A stretch of 64,000 bases of DNA from Platynereis dumerilii (lineage: Eukaryota > Annelida > Polychaeta > Phyllodocida > Nereididae). Below, piece after piece: positions 45,965 to 55,984 of this stretch (the stretch's first letter is position 1; each line of letters starts with the position of its first letter). The translations under genes and the position numbers were made by a program. The notes under the pieces were generated by a model. It had not been told where the DNA came from. It ran no database searches and saw only the letters and a list, made by a program, of their open reading frames with translations. The DNA lies in contig JAPTHN010000038.1 of NCBI GenBank assembly GCA_026936325.1, positions 3,652,452 through 3,716,451 on the forward strand. Reading direction: 5' to 3'.

Positions 45965-48890
45965 CTACTTGTGTGGAGAAAGGAGACTCTCAGTCCAACT
46001 GGGCGAAGGGGAAGGCTGGTGCGGCTGCTGGGCGCTCGGTTGACCATAGCTGGGTCCAGGGTAGCCGTACTTCTCGGGGCTCTCCTGAGCATCCATCATC
46101 AGTGTCAGGGAGGATGGGCTGGGCTGCATCACGGTGTAGCTGGGAGTCTGCCTGGATCCTCCTTCCCTGGGCTGGTGGTGGTGGAAGTGATGGCTGCTGG
46201 AAGCGTGGTGGTGCTGCTGGTGGTGCTGCTGGTGGTGCTGGTGGTGCTGAGATGGCACATACGTCGCAGAAGGAGGAGGAGGAGGAGGTGGCATCTGCAG
46301 GCGCTGAGGAGGATGAGGAGGCTGGAAGGTTTCCTCCTGAGGTCTTGACTGGCGGCTGGCCTCATCCATCTCCCTCTCCTTGTCCCAGTAGAAGGCGGCC
46401 TCTGCAATGGCCCTCACCATTCGCTTTCTGATTTCAGGGCTGGCGCGAAATCCGACGTGGTAGAGGTCGTGACACTTCATCCTCCCAGGGTTCCCACGCC
46501 TACCGGGAAATCGGGAAAACCGGGAAATTCGTAGATAGCTTTTCCCGATCGGGAAAAGCCTTGAAAATGCTATATTTCTGCCAAAACCGGGAAAACATCG
46601 GGAAAGTGGGATGTAGAAAAACGGAGCTCTGACGCTCTCCCGTTGTCACCACAGCGTAGCCGCCTAGGGACCAAAATGTCTACTAGCGCTGTTGCAGTAG
46701 TTGGGCACTCTTGAGCAACCAAAGACGATAGCTGTATTTATGAAAGGAAGAATGGATGTTACACGGCTAATGGCAATTAGTTTGGAGGATAGTTTACTGG
46801 CTCTCAATTGTAATTACCAGAGAAGGGCTTACTGGCCAAGGACAAGAAGTGTAATCTGTCATTAAGTGCAATTCACCAATTAGCCACCAATAGATCAGTT
46901 GTGACACTTGCAAGATTGGTACATGTATGTAGGTGTACTGGTGTATAACAATTAAATCATATTTGATGCCAATTATATATAGAGAACAAGGGTTCATTCT
47001 GTGGTCATTCTTTGTGAATTATGTCACAAGTCACAACCATTGCTTAATACAAACTTAGTAATTACAGTAGACAATGAGAATGAAAAAAAAATTCATAATT
47101 GATTAGAATTTTGAATAATAGACCAATGGCCGACCCTTTGATGAAAGTGGCGCTTATTTTTCCAAGGTGAAATTGTATTATACATTAATTTCTTGGTTAA
47201 GTGAACATTCTTCAGTTTTCATTAACAAATTGACACCAACCAAGTGCCAGCTGATGACTACACAAAAGTGAAGTAATATAAGAAAATGCCTATGATTTGT
47301 CCAAGTTAATTTAAGGCAGACTAATTTTCCCTTGTGGGTATTTGAGGCATTTCATGACTTTTTATCGAAGCGAAAGCCTGGAATTGTTTATTTTGACCTT
47401 GAAAATTGGCTTTAGCAGCCTGGAAAAACCTGGAAAAAACCTTGAAATTGATCTTGGGAAAGGAGTGGGAACCCTGTCCTCCAGTACTCCTCATCGTCTT
47501 TCAACTCCTGGTGGTCGGGGCACATCTTGCAGCCAGAGCCTTTCAGGATCTTCTTGGAGGAGGACATAGCGTGCATGCTGCCTGCGATGACATTCATGGC
47601 GGAGTGCATGGTTTCATCTGTTGTGGCCTTTCTCTTGGTTCCCTTGGACACGGCTCCAGGCTTTGGCGCTCCAGGGAAGACTTGGGACTGCTGGCTCTCA
47701 GGTCTGTCCAGTGATGGCTGTTCAGGTGGCAGGTCCTGCAGGTCATAGGAAGCTGGCAGGGAATCTTCAGGGTTGTAGCTGTCCCCGGAGTCTGAGGCTG
47801 GTCGGTTGGCAGACAGTTGGGAGATGGCGGACAGCTCCTTGCCTGGCTTGTGGACGATGGAGTCCTTCAGGAACCAACAGTTGGCTAGGATGTACTGGTC
47901 CCTGTCTGTGAGCGTCTCCTTCCTGGCGGATCCTGAAGCTTCAGGCCTGACGAGTCTGGAGTAGTGGGTGCGGACTGTCTTCCTCCAGTTGAAGATGTCC
48001 TGGGAGGTGTACTTGGGTCCCAGCTCCTTGGCTTTTTCGGTGTCCAGCAGCAGCTTCTCGTTGCCCTTGTATCCTCTGGAGCCCTTCATGTACAGCACAG
48101 GATGCTCTCTGTACCAGTTGATGAGGTCGTCTTCTTGGTCAGATGTGATGCCCATGTTGTCTTTGATGTTTTTCTTGGGGGCCTTCCCTTTGCCCTTCTT
48201 GCCCTTGGACTTGGCTTCAGCAGCTGCAGGGGCCTCATCAGCAGAGGAATGGTGGTCTTCCTCCTCGAAGGTGTCGTCATGCATGACATATTCAAGAGCA
48301 ACAACAGGCTGGCTCTGTTGTGTCTTCTTCGGAGTCTTCTGAGTCTTCTTTGGAGTCTTCTTTGGAGTAGACTTGGCAGTAGGCTCTGGAAGACCCTTGG
48401 GAGCAGACTTGGTGGCAGGCTTGTCAGCAGACTTGGGAGCAGGCTTGGCAGCAGGCTTGTCAGCAGACTTGGGAGCAGGCTTGTCAGCAGACTTGGCAGC
48501 AGGCTTGTCAGCAGACTTGGAAGGCTTGTCAGCAGGCTTGTCTCCTTCATCTTCAAATAATTCAACTGATGAATCTTCGTCTGTGCTGTCTTCTGGCTGG
48601 CCCTCGAAGATGGTCTCGCTGACGACAGTGGCTTTTCTGGTTGAAGTGGTAGTCTTTGTCTAGCTGGCAGCTGTACTGGAGGTGTAGAGCCCAGGTAGAG
48701 AGATGTCTGCCATGGCTGTTGTGAAGAAGGCAGTCACTGCAGCATCTGAAGGCTCATGGACAGGAGTTGCAGCTGGAGTTGTCACTGGAGTTGCAGCAGG
48801 AGTGCTTCCAGGAGTGTGAAGTGTAGACCTCGTGCTGAGCTTGGTTGGTGCCCTGGTGACGACGGTCCCCTTTTTCCTCTTTGGTCCCAT
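45965..48890 (-). pseudogene. Harbinger second gene (MADF/Myb-like protein), interrupted
   Basis: Minus-strand coding sequence. The ATG at 48890 (context ACAACATGG) starts a basic, Thr/Pro-rich N-terminus of 76 residues, ended by an in-frame TAG at 48660-48662. The same frame continues with an acidic stretch and KPADKPAAKSADKP-type repeats (about 48550-48370). A MADF/SANT-like domain follows (about 48125-47952: LINWYREHPVLYMKG ... FNWRKTVRTHYSRL). At 47476 a 991-bp element interrupts. On the far side, 46477-45965 reads in the matching frame: CHDLYHVGFRASPEIRKRMV, then a His/Pro/Gln-rich tail. The role by family is DNA binding and helping the transposase enter the nucleus. The stop and the insertion make this copy defective unless the stop is read through and the insert removed. 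Confidence 0.8.
46486..47476. mobile_element. Nested MITE with CAGGGTTCCCAC ends
   Basis: The left end CAGGGTTCCCACGCCT and the inverted right end CAGGGTTCCCACTCCT are near-identical. TCCTCC directly flanks both sides (46480-46485, 47477-47482). The ends are hAT-like, but only 6 bp of direct repeat is visible rather than 8. The interior has ACCGGGAAATCGGGAAAACC repeats near the left end and no gene. It splits the second Harbinger gene. Confidence 0.8.
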
Positions 48891-49021
48891 GTTGTAGCAG
48901 CAAAAGTACTAACAATTGTAGCAACAAAAGTAGCAGCAAATGTAGCAGTTGAGTGTCGTGGATTCTAGGTGTGTTCTGGTCGAAGGTCTGAGTGGGTATG
49001 GTGCTCTAAACTGGCCCCCTC

Positions 49022-49029
49022 TATATATA
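49022..49029 (-). promoter_or_regulatory. TATA box of the second Harbinger gene
   Basis: TATATATA read on the minus strand, about 132 bases before the ATG at 48890, mirroring the arrangement at the other end of the transposon. Confidence 0.5.
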
Positions 49030-49639
49030 TGCAGGGTGCGGACCGCCTCTTTTCCCCTCCTTCGCCCCCCCTTCTTCGCTGCTGCTGCCCCAGCCGCTGC
49101 GCAGAAAGAGGGTGACACGCAGACAAAGGGTTGATGCTAAAAATAGAACAACGCATGCACTCAGGCGCCACTCTGTCTGCTGCATTGGGGGTCCATAAGA
49201 CGCGGCGCGCACCCTCACACGTGCGTCGCACATGTGACTTCCCGCGACGCGTGTCTGAAACATGTGACATGAAGCAAGAGCTTTCTGCTACACTGCTGTT
49301 TCTGCGTCGAAGCTCTTCTTTGTGCGTCGCAACTTTAAAAACCTGCGGCGCGTACTGATTTCTTTTTACGCTTCTTCTTGCTTCACCACTTCTTTCCTCG
49401 CAAAGATTCAACCGGTTGAATCTTTTTTTCCTGCATCGTCAAATTTCTAGGAATTGCGTAGAAAGACCTCTTAAAACGGCGCATGCTGTTCCTGTCGCGC
49501 CGTAAAGCCAAAATTGACGGCGAACATGCTCAAATCTTTGCCCTTTCCTGGAAATATAAGAAACGCCGTCGCTTAAACCCTCTGTTACATCTCCATGAGA
49601 ACTAGACATAATAGCTTAGGTGCAAACTTACTCTAGCTA

Positions 49640-49972
49640 CCGTATTTCATCGAATAGAAGCCTGGTCTCAAATAGAAGCCTGTCTCGTTTAGAGGCCGGG
49701 GAAGGGGCCTACACTAAAATAATAAAAGCCTGGCTCAATTACACGCCGGGTCAGCTACTATAGACTACCCTAATTGACTGCCTTGCATGCTACCCAAGTG
49801 TTGGGTTTACTTGCGTGCGTATCACTGCCTACCCTTGCATACCCAGATGTTACTTGATTGCTATCTTGTTTAAAACAATAAACGCCGGTCTCAAATAGAC
49901 GCCTGTCTCGTATTAACGCCGGGGCAATTAGGCCCTGTAAAACAATAAACGCTTGTAATCGAGGAAATACAG
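49640..49972. mobile_element. Tc1/mariner-type MITE
   Basis: The left end CCGTATTTCATCGAATAGAA matches the inverted right end CTGTATTTCCTCGATTACAA with a few changes. TA flanks both sides (49638-49639, 49973-49974). The interior repeats AATAAACGCCGG and GGTCTCAAATAGACGCCTG-type units. No coding sequence. Confidence 0.8.
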
Positions 49973-50021
49973 TATTCAACACCGAAGGCGCCATTATATC
50001 GGATCGCATAAAAGTTAACTA

Positions 50022-50165
50022 TAGGCGGGTTATCCTAATTTGGTTAATTCCTATAACTCATCTTTCAAGTTTCAACTGCTTTACTTCTAAGATAATTTAG
50101 CAATGTTATAACCTGAGCTCATTCAATTCAAACTAGTTTTCATCATCAGTGACATTAAAGTTGTG
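50022..50165. repeat. Diverged relative of the 15725-15919 MITE
   Basis: GGGTTATCCTAATTTGGTTA, then ATTCCTATAACTCATCTT, matches the inverted right part of the element at 15725-15919 (GGTTATCCTAAAGTGGTT, AATCCTATAACTTATCTT). The other end is not recognisable. Confidence 0.5.
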
Positions 50166-50756
50166 CAATTTTGGGGAAATCCTGGGCTAAATTTAGAAAT
50201 GTAGGACAGTGTCAGAATGACCCTGCTGCAGGTGTTATTAGAACTGATAAATAGCCACAAATATGGTATGGCTCAGTTCAGACTTTTCACTGGGCAGAGG
50301 AGATCTCGTATCGAGCTGCCCATGGCATCTATAATAGATGGTTAAAGAGATAAATAAATAGACATTTTGGAATATGTGATGGTCCCCTGTACATGATTTG
50401 ACGATGTAAATTTGACAAAGCGCACCGCCTCAATAATCTTTGGTTTCGAAGATAAGATCTTAGCAGATACATCAGTATGTTTTTTATTTCACATGGGACA
50501 GAGATAAGGTGCTGATAGATAAACTATAAAACTGAACAACTGAACTTGTACGATATCATAATCTGAAAGTTTCACACTATAACCATGAGCAACCATGCAG
50601 TAATCCTTCAGCACTAAGTAGTTTCACTTTTGGAGTTAATATAATTATTTAAGAGGAATTAGTTTCTACAGGTTATTCTAAGAGCTTGGAAAGGATTGTG
50701 ACAATCATTGACAAATGATCAGGTATACATAAAGATTGACTCATTTGCTTTACTAT
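50166..50756. other. Unassigned stretch
   Basis: No gene seen. Confidence 0.35.
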
Positions 50757-50828
50757 AATAATAATAATAATATAGTATGATTTTATATAGCGCCCATTCC
50801 AGATAAATCTGCTCACCGGCGCTCACCA
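50757..50828 (-). mobile_element. Solo LINE 3' end with (ATT)n tail
   Basis: AATAATAATAATAATA, then GATTTTATATAGCGCCCATTCC, then TCTGCTCACCGGCGCTCACC. This is the same 3' end as the minus-strand LINE at 35047 and the + copy near 38730, here without coding sequence. Confidence 0.7.
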
Positions 50829-51315
50829 TTCTGAACGGCAATCATACCAATCATTATAGTTTCCATTTTGTATACATGTAAACATTACTAGTTCGAGTGC
50901 GTCAGACTAAATTTATTGTTTTGTCGAGCTACATCCGTTATCCATTATCCAACACTGGCTACAGGCTTTTTGGGTAAGACTTTTTTTTTTCAGCAAAAGT
51001 TGAATTACCATACTTGTTTTCTTTGTATGAACTGTACAGGATTTCCGAGAATAGTCTATTTAAAACCTGCTTGGACTATTTTGGGGAATGGGGGCATTCT
51101 GCATCCAGGGGGATGTTATCAAAAAGAATAAACATTCACTATATATGGTGTTGCAATGGTGCAGTGTCATTCAGCCAATGCATAATTATGCACGTGTTGC
51201 AACGATATAATAAAATTAAAGTGAGTTCTATGCATCAAAAGAATTAAATTGATCCCTGAATGGCAATGTTTGAGGTATTTGAGGGCTATCCTCATAGTAT
51301 AGGCCTAGCCCTAAG
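50829..51315. other. Unassigned stretch
   Basis: No convincing gene. A short open stretch here lacks any recognisable domain. Confidence 0.35.
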
Positions 51316-52352
51316 GGGCCGATTTCACCAACATAGTTTTAACAGTTAGGCCTGGTATTAACTTCTTTAAACCTGGTGTAACTAAGTCCCTTTCACCAAC
51401 TGAGTTTTAGTCGATAGACTTGTCAAGGTTCAGTGGTTGACAAATATTGTTAGACAACTTACAGATTAGTGATCTCAAACTGTTAAAGTGGTGTCCCTTT
51501 GGGGCTGACCATATAATACATGAGGCGAAGGGGGGGGGGCTGGACTTATGATGAAAATAATTGGTTCAGCACATGACACTAAATTTGCTCAGCACATCCA
51601 AAGAAAAAAAGAAGTTTGTTTCCACCTAGGCACTCAGCACAGTCTTCATTGAATAAGTCAGACACACCTCCAAAGCTGGCCAATGAACAAGCCTACACAC
51701 ATGTAAATATATGCACATGATACACCTTGAAGGTCATCTGAAATATGACAAAAAAATTTATATATGAAGTTCGATGTTTGTGCGAGAGACTATGATACTT
51801 TGATAAGTCATGGGATAGCTTGTTGCATTGTTTTGTTGCTTGATAGCAATGATAGGTTGGTTAATAGGAAGGGGGAGGTTTTGAACTCTTTTTTTTTTTG
51901 GTCACCGAGACTGGGTCAGTGGCGTCCCTATGGGGGGGGGGGGCAGGGGCCACCCCATATTGGACCTGTGCCCCCCAGGTGCCCCCCATATGAACTTTCC
52001 AACTCTGGCTAAAATATAGTTAGTATAGTGGGTGCCCCCCCCCCCGAGAATCACATGCCCCCCAGGTGCCCCCCCCCCCTGAGACCCCCCAGTTATGCCA
52101 CTGGACTGGGTAGGCAATTATCTATTTAAAAAATTTCCAAGACCCCCCCTTTTCTGTGTAGCCATATCTTTGTCTTTGTATGGGAAATTGAGACATTGTG
52201 TTTGTAACAGCTGGCCTGTTCGCACAACATGTACAAACTTCCACTAAACTAAAATTCCTTGATACTGCTCTGCTTGACTGATTGGCTTAGCCAGACCAGG
52301 TCATAGCTAAGACCTGGCTCTTCTCTTAATACCATGTTGGTGAAAACGGCCC
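51316..52352. mobile_element. 1.04-kb TIR element with 3-bp TSD
   Basis: The left GGGCCGATTTCACCAACATA and the inverted right GGGCCGTTTTCACCAACATG match, with weaker similarity inward. AAG flanks both sides (51313-51315, 52353-52355). No transposase visible. It contains a nested hAT MITE. It abuts the putative BEL/Pao LTR, so it may have inserted at or next to that LTR. Confidence 0.65.
51917..52103. mobile_element. hAT-type MITE with perfect 8-bp TSD
   Basis: The ends CAGTGGCGTCCCTATGGGGG and the inverted CAGTGGCATAACTGGGGG are similar. GACTGGGT is duplicated exactly on both sides (51909-51916, 52104-52111). The interior is poly-G/C-rich and non-coding. The perfect TSD points to a recent insertion. 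Confidence 0.9.
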
Positions 52353-52355
52353 AAG

Positions 52356-52556
52356 GTGTCTGTGCAGTAACGTCTTTATTTTGGCAGAATTTCGTATACA
52401 ACATCATCAAGCGATCGTAGGAAGACATGCTTTCAGCCCACGTGCTCGACTTTCTAAACCGGAAGCGGAAGTACCACACCGCGTAAAAAATGTGCGCGGC
52501 GGGGTTGCGCACTGGCCACTGTTGGCGTTACAACGCTTGGCCCGAAGGCGAGCGTA
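52356..52556 (-). mobile_element. Putative 3' LTR of the BEL/Pao fossil
   Basis: On the minus strand this begins TGTTACGCTCGCC just after a short purine-rich tract (GACGGGGAA), and contains AATAAAGACG near its end as a likely poly(A) signal. The other LTR lies outside the window, so the assignment rests on position and these signals. The inner boundary near 52356 is approximate. Confidence 0.45.
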
Positions 52557-52727
52557 ACATTCCCCGTCTGATTTACTAAATCACTACTTTACACATGATC
52601 CAAAACAGAAAATTGTTAAACCTCGAATCTGGTTAAGTATAGAAAACTCTGGTTAAGTACAAAATTCTGGTTAAGTCCATCCAAACATTTTAACGAAACA
52701 GTTTGTAATAATTATCAAAACAGTTTA

Positions 52728-52872
52728 TGCTAAATGACAGAACAGTATATTCTGCTAAATATCAAAACAGTATATCATGCTATATATCAAACCAGTATAT
52801 TACGCTAAATGTCAAAACAGTATATTCTGCTAAATACCAAAACACAGTATATTACGCTAAACATCAAAACAG
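52728..52872. repeat. ~26-28 bp tandem repeat in the BEL/Pao 3' region
   Basis: About five to six units around GCTAAATATCAAAACAGTAT followed by ATTCT. Just upstream, at about 52630-52676, CTCTGGTTAAGTA repeats about three times. Together with flanking non-coding sequence this fills 52557-53282 between the integrase part and the putative LTR. Confidence 0.75.
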
Positions 52873-53282
52873 TTTATGAGTTCGTGACTCCTGAGCAATA
52901 CACCTGACTTAATACTAAGATTGCTACAAATCTGGCAAGATTCTCTGAGGTACGCTATGGCAACAACACCAATACAAACATGAAATACTGATATAACTCT
53001 GAGTTACACAAAATGACTAAATTGTTACACAATCCTGACAAGACAAATACATAAATCAAAACATAACGTTTATACCAACATTTCTAGCACCTAATGAGAA
53101 CACAAAGTGGGTAATTTCATCATTTAACAGCAGATACGGAACAATAATTCACAAATTGAACAGTAGTTTGACACAATACGTACGTATCACGTCCCAATTT
53201 CATAGCATTTCACAAAAGTCAATAGTTCATTGAAAGTCCAAATTCATAAATTCACAAATTTAAAATGTCTGTGGTAAATTGT

Positions 53283-54869
53283 TCAGTCAATCAACAATAT
53301 TATTTCCGAGATGGGGCGTTCATATTCACATTTCTTCCCATTCTTGCACACTGTTACCACGATCTTCCGGATTCGGCCGTCCGAACTTGGAACGACCTTG
53401 GATATACGCCCGAGGGGCCACCGTAATCTTGCAACTTCTTTGTCCTTCAATAGCACCACATCGCCTTCTTTGACATCCGGGAGGGTGTCAGTCCATTTTC
53501 GTCTGGTCTGCAGAATGTGGAGATACTCCTTTCTCCATCTCTGCCAAAACACATCAGACAAGTATTGCACCCTTTTCCACTGTGCACGATACATGTCTTT
53601 GATGTCAATGTCACTTTCTGCAGGCCCACAAGTGTCGCTGTCGTTTTTGTGGGTTAGTAGCAGCGCTGGGGAAAGGATCATGGGGTTTTCAGGATCAGAG
53701 GATAGAGCAATTGGTCTAGAGTTCATAATCGCAGTAACTTCTGCCATGAGTGTCACTAAAACTTCATGAGTAAGAGTCTTGTTTCCGGAGCTCGACAGCA
53801 TAGAGTCCAAGATTCTTCGAGCAACACCAATTGCTCTTTCCCACACTCCGCCCATGTGTGAGGAGTGTGGCGCATTGAACAACCACTTAATGTCCTTGTC
53901 AATAAACTTCGCAGCACCCACGAAATTCGTACCTTGGTCGGACCTGATGAGTTTCACTTCACCCCTCAGTGCAATGAGATGCCGAAGAGCATTGGTGAAC
54001 GAGGAACTGGCCATTTCTTCAATCACCTCGATATGCGTAGCCCGAGTAGCCAAACATGTAAACATCACTGCCCAATGCTTACTGTTGCTTTGGCCACCAC
54101 GTGTCTTCCGAGTCAAAATGTCCCAAGGGCCAAACACATCGACACCAATGTTTGTAAAGGGGGCTTCTATAGTCACGCGGTCTTGAGGTAGTGTTGCCAT
54201 CAGCTGCTGTTGCTCTTTCCCTCGCAGCTTTCGACACTGGATGCAATTGTGAATCAGAGAGTTTATCAACCTTTTCAGGCCTGTAATCCAATAGCCTTCA
54301 CTTCTGACAGTGCCCTCTGTGATCAGGCGCCCTTGGTGGAATGATCTCTCGTGACAGTCACGCACAATGAGCAACGCCACATGAGATTTCCCGGGTAGTA
54401 TTACCGGATACGTTTCTGCAAAGTTCAGTGAGGCGTGTTGGAGCCGTCCTCCAACCCGCATGATCCCACTGTCATCTAGGAACGGGTTCAGCTGGGACAG
54501 GGGATTCTGCTTCGGTAGCGTCTTCTTCTGTTTCAAGTAGCTAATTTCCACAGCATAGTTCTTGTTTTGCACTTCTCTCAAGATCAGTGCGTGTGCATCT
54601 TTCTTCATTACATCTGGTTCAGCTGGTCCCTCGGGTTGACGTTTCCTCAGGACACTCTTCAACAGCACAATGGCTTGGACCAAAGAGCGCCATCTGGAGA
54701 ACTTTGTGAAACGCTCCACGCCGAGTCCCTCCTGCACTTGTGACTTGCAAACACTGACAAGTGGTCGAACTTCCTTGTCTTCGTCTGGGTCAATCATCGA
54801 GAAGTGAGTTGGTCCTTGGGGCGCATGGGTCTCTGGTTTGACCAAGCATGCAGGACCACTCAGCCACAT
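53283..54869 (-). mobile_element. BEL/Pao integrase part
   Basis: The long open stretch carries a zinc-binding His/Cys region, an rve-type integrase core and a C-terminal segment of the DUF5641 type, the usual end of BEL/Pao Pol. It is a part of the fossil element and not a host gene. Confidence 0.9.
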
Positions 54870-54938
54870 ACTGGATTGCAGGGCCTCAGCTGGTACCGAT
54901 AGAGCCCAAAAATCTGCAGGGTTCTCTTCAGACGCCAG

Positions 54939-55979
54939 TCACCAGCCTTTGACATAGAGCGAATATGGTCCAATCTGTTGCTCACATAGGTATAGAACTA
55001 TTCTATTGTTGATATAGCCAAACACAACTTGGCTGTCTGTGTAATAGTGGGTGTCACTGGAACGTATTTTCAACGCTTCTTGTACTGCCGCGCCAATCTC
55101 CACACCGAGAACAGCTGCACAGAGTTCGAGCCTTGGTAGTGGGTGTCCATGACTTGGAGCTAGCTTGGCTATGCAAAAACGAAGCCCACATGAGTGTTGC
55201 CTTTTGTCGTTGAATACTCGCAGATATGCTGCAACCGAGATTGCTTTTTCTGAGGCATCACAAAAGATGTGTAACTGTCTTTCCTTCGTCTGAGTCAGTG
55301 GTATTGAAGCATAGGGCCTAGGAATGTTCAGGGTTTCTAGTGCCTTTAAGGAGTGCACCCAGTTGGTCCATGCGTTGAGGTGTTTTTCGGGGAGCTGTTC
55401 ATCCCATTCTGGGCAATCACTGGTAATCTCACGTAGTATCATCCTGCCCTTGATCAGAACTGGAGCTAGGAATCCAATGGGGTCGAACACACTGTTGATG
55501 GTTGCCAGAGCACCTCTTTTTGTTAGAGGCCTATTTTCGTCAGGACACAGGAATGTGAAGCAATCAGAGTTCAGGTTCCATGACAGACCCAGGCTTTGGT
55601 GTGATGGTAGGTATTCTTCAGTGAAATTCACGGCCTGCAGCTCTTTTGCCAATTCTTCACTGTTGAACTTTGACATAAGCTCCACGCTGTTCGAGGCTAC
55701 TTTGTGTAGCTTCAGCGTGCCCTTGGTGCTCAAATCATGTTGTGTCCGCTTCATTAGGTCCACAGCTTCTTCTACGGAGTCCATTGATAACAGACCATCA
55801 TCAACATAAAACTGTCTGTTCACAAAGTCCTTAACATCACTCTCACTTTCGTCGACAGTTTTTCTGAGGGCATAGGTTGCCACCGCGGGTGATGTGGTGT
55901 TACCAAACACATGGACTTTCATCCGGTATTCAGTTAACTCACTGTTAAAGTTGTTGTCCTTGTACCACAGAAATCTCAA
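54939..55979 (-). mobile_element. BEL/Pao reverse transcriptase (later part) and RNase H
   Basis: Contains the RT active-site block typical of Pao-type Pol (FYVDDGLLS) and an RNase H-like region downstream. Part of the fossil element. Confidence 0.88.
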
Positions 55980-55984
55980 GTAAT

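Larger units (their letters stand above)
42980..49608. mobile_element. 6.6-kb PIF/Harbinger DNA transposon
   Basis: The ends TGCCTAGTTCTCAC and the inverted right TGTCTAGTTCTCAT differ at two of 14 bases. TAA flanks both sides (42977-42979 and 49609-49611), the standard Harbinger TSD. Two convergent genes fill it: a DDE transposase on + (43703-44977) and a MADF/Myb-like protein on minus (45965-48890), each with a TATA box upstream and a histone-like stem-loop downstream. The sub-terminal 500-600 bp at each end is rich in CG and in CGTCG/CGACG motifs, possible binding sites. A hAT-like element (46486-47476) is nested in the second gene. It was probably autonomous before that insertion. Confidence 0.9.

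Noticed and set aside
48086-48565. Leu/Ser-rich open frame on the minus strand
   Set aside because: Out-of-frame shadow of the Lys/Pro/Ala repeat region of the second Harbinger gene.
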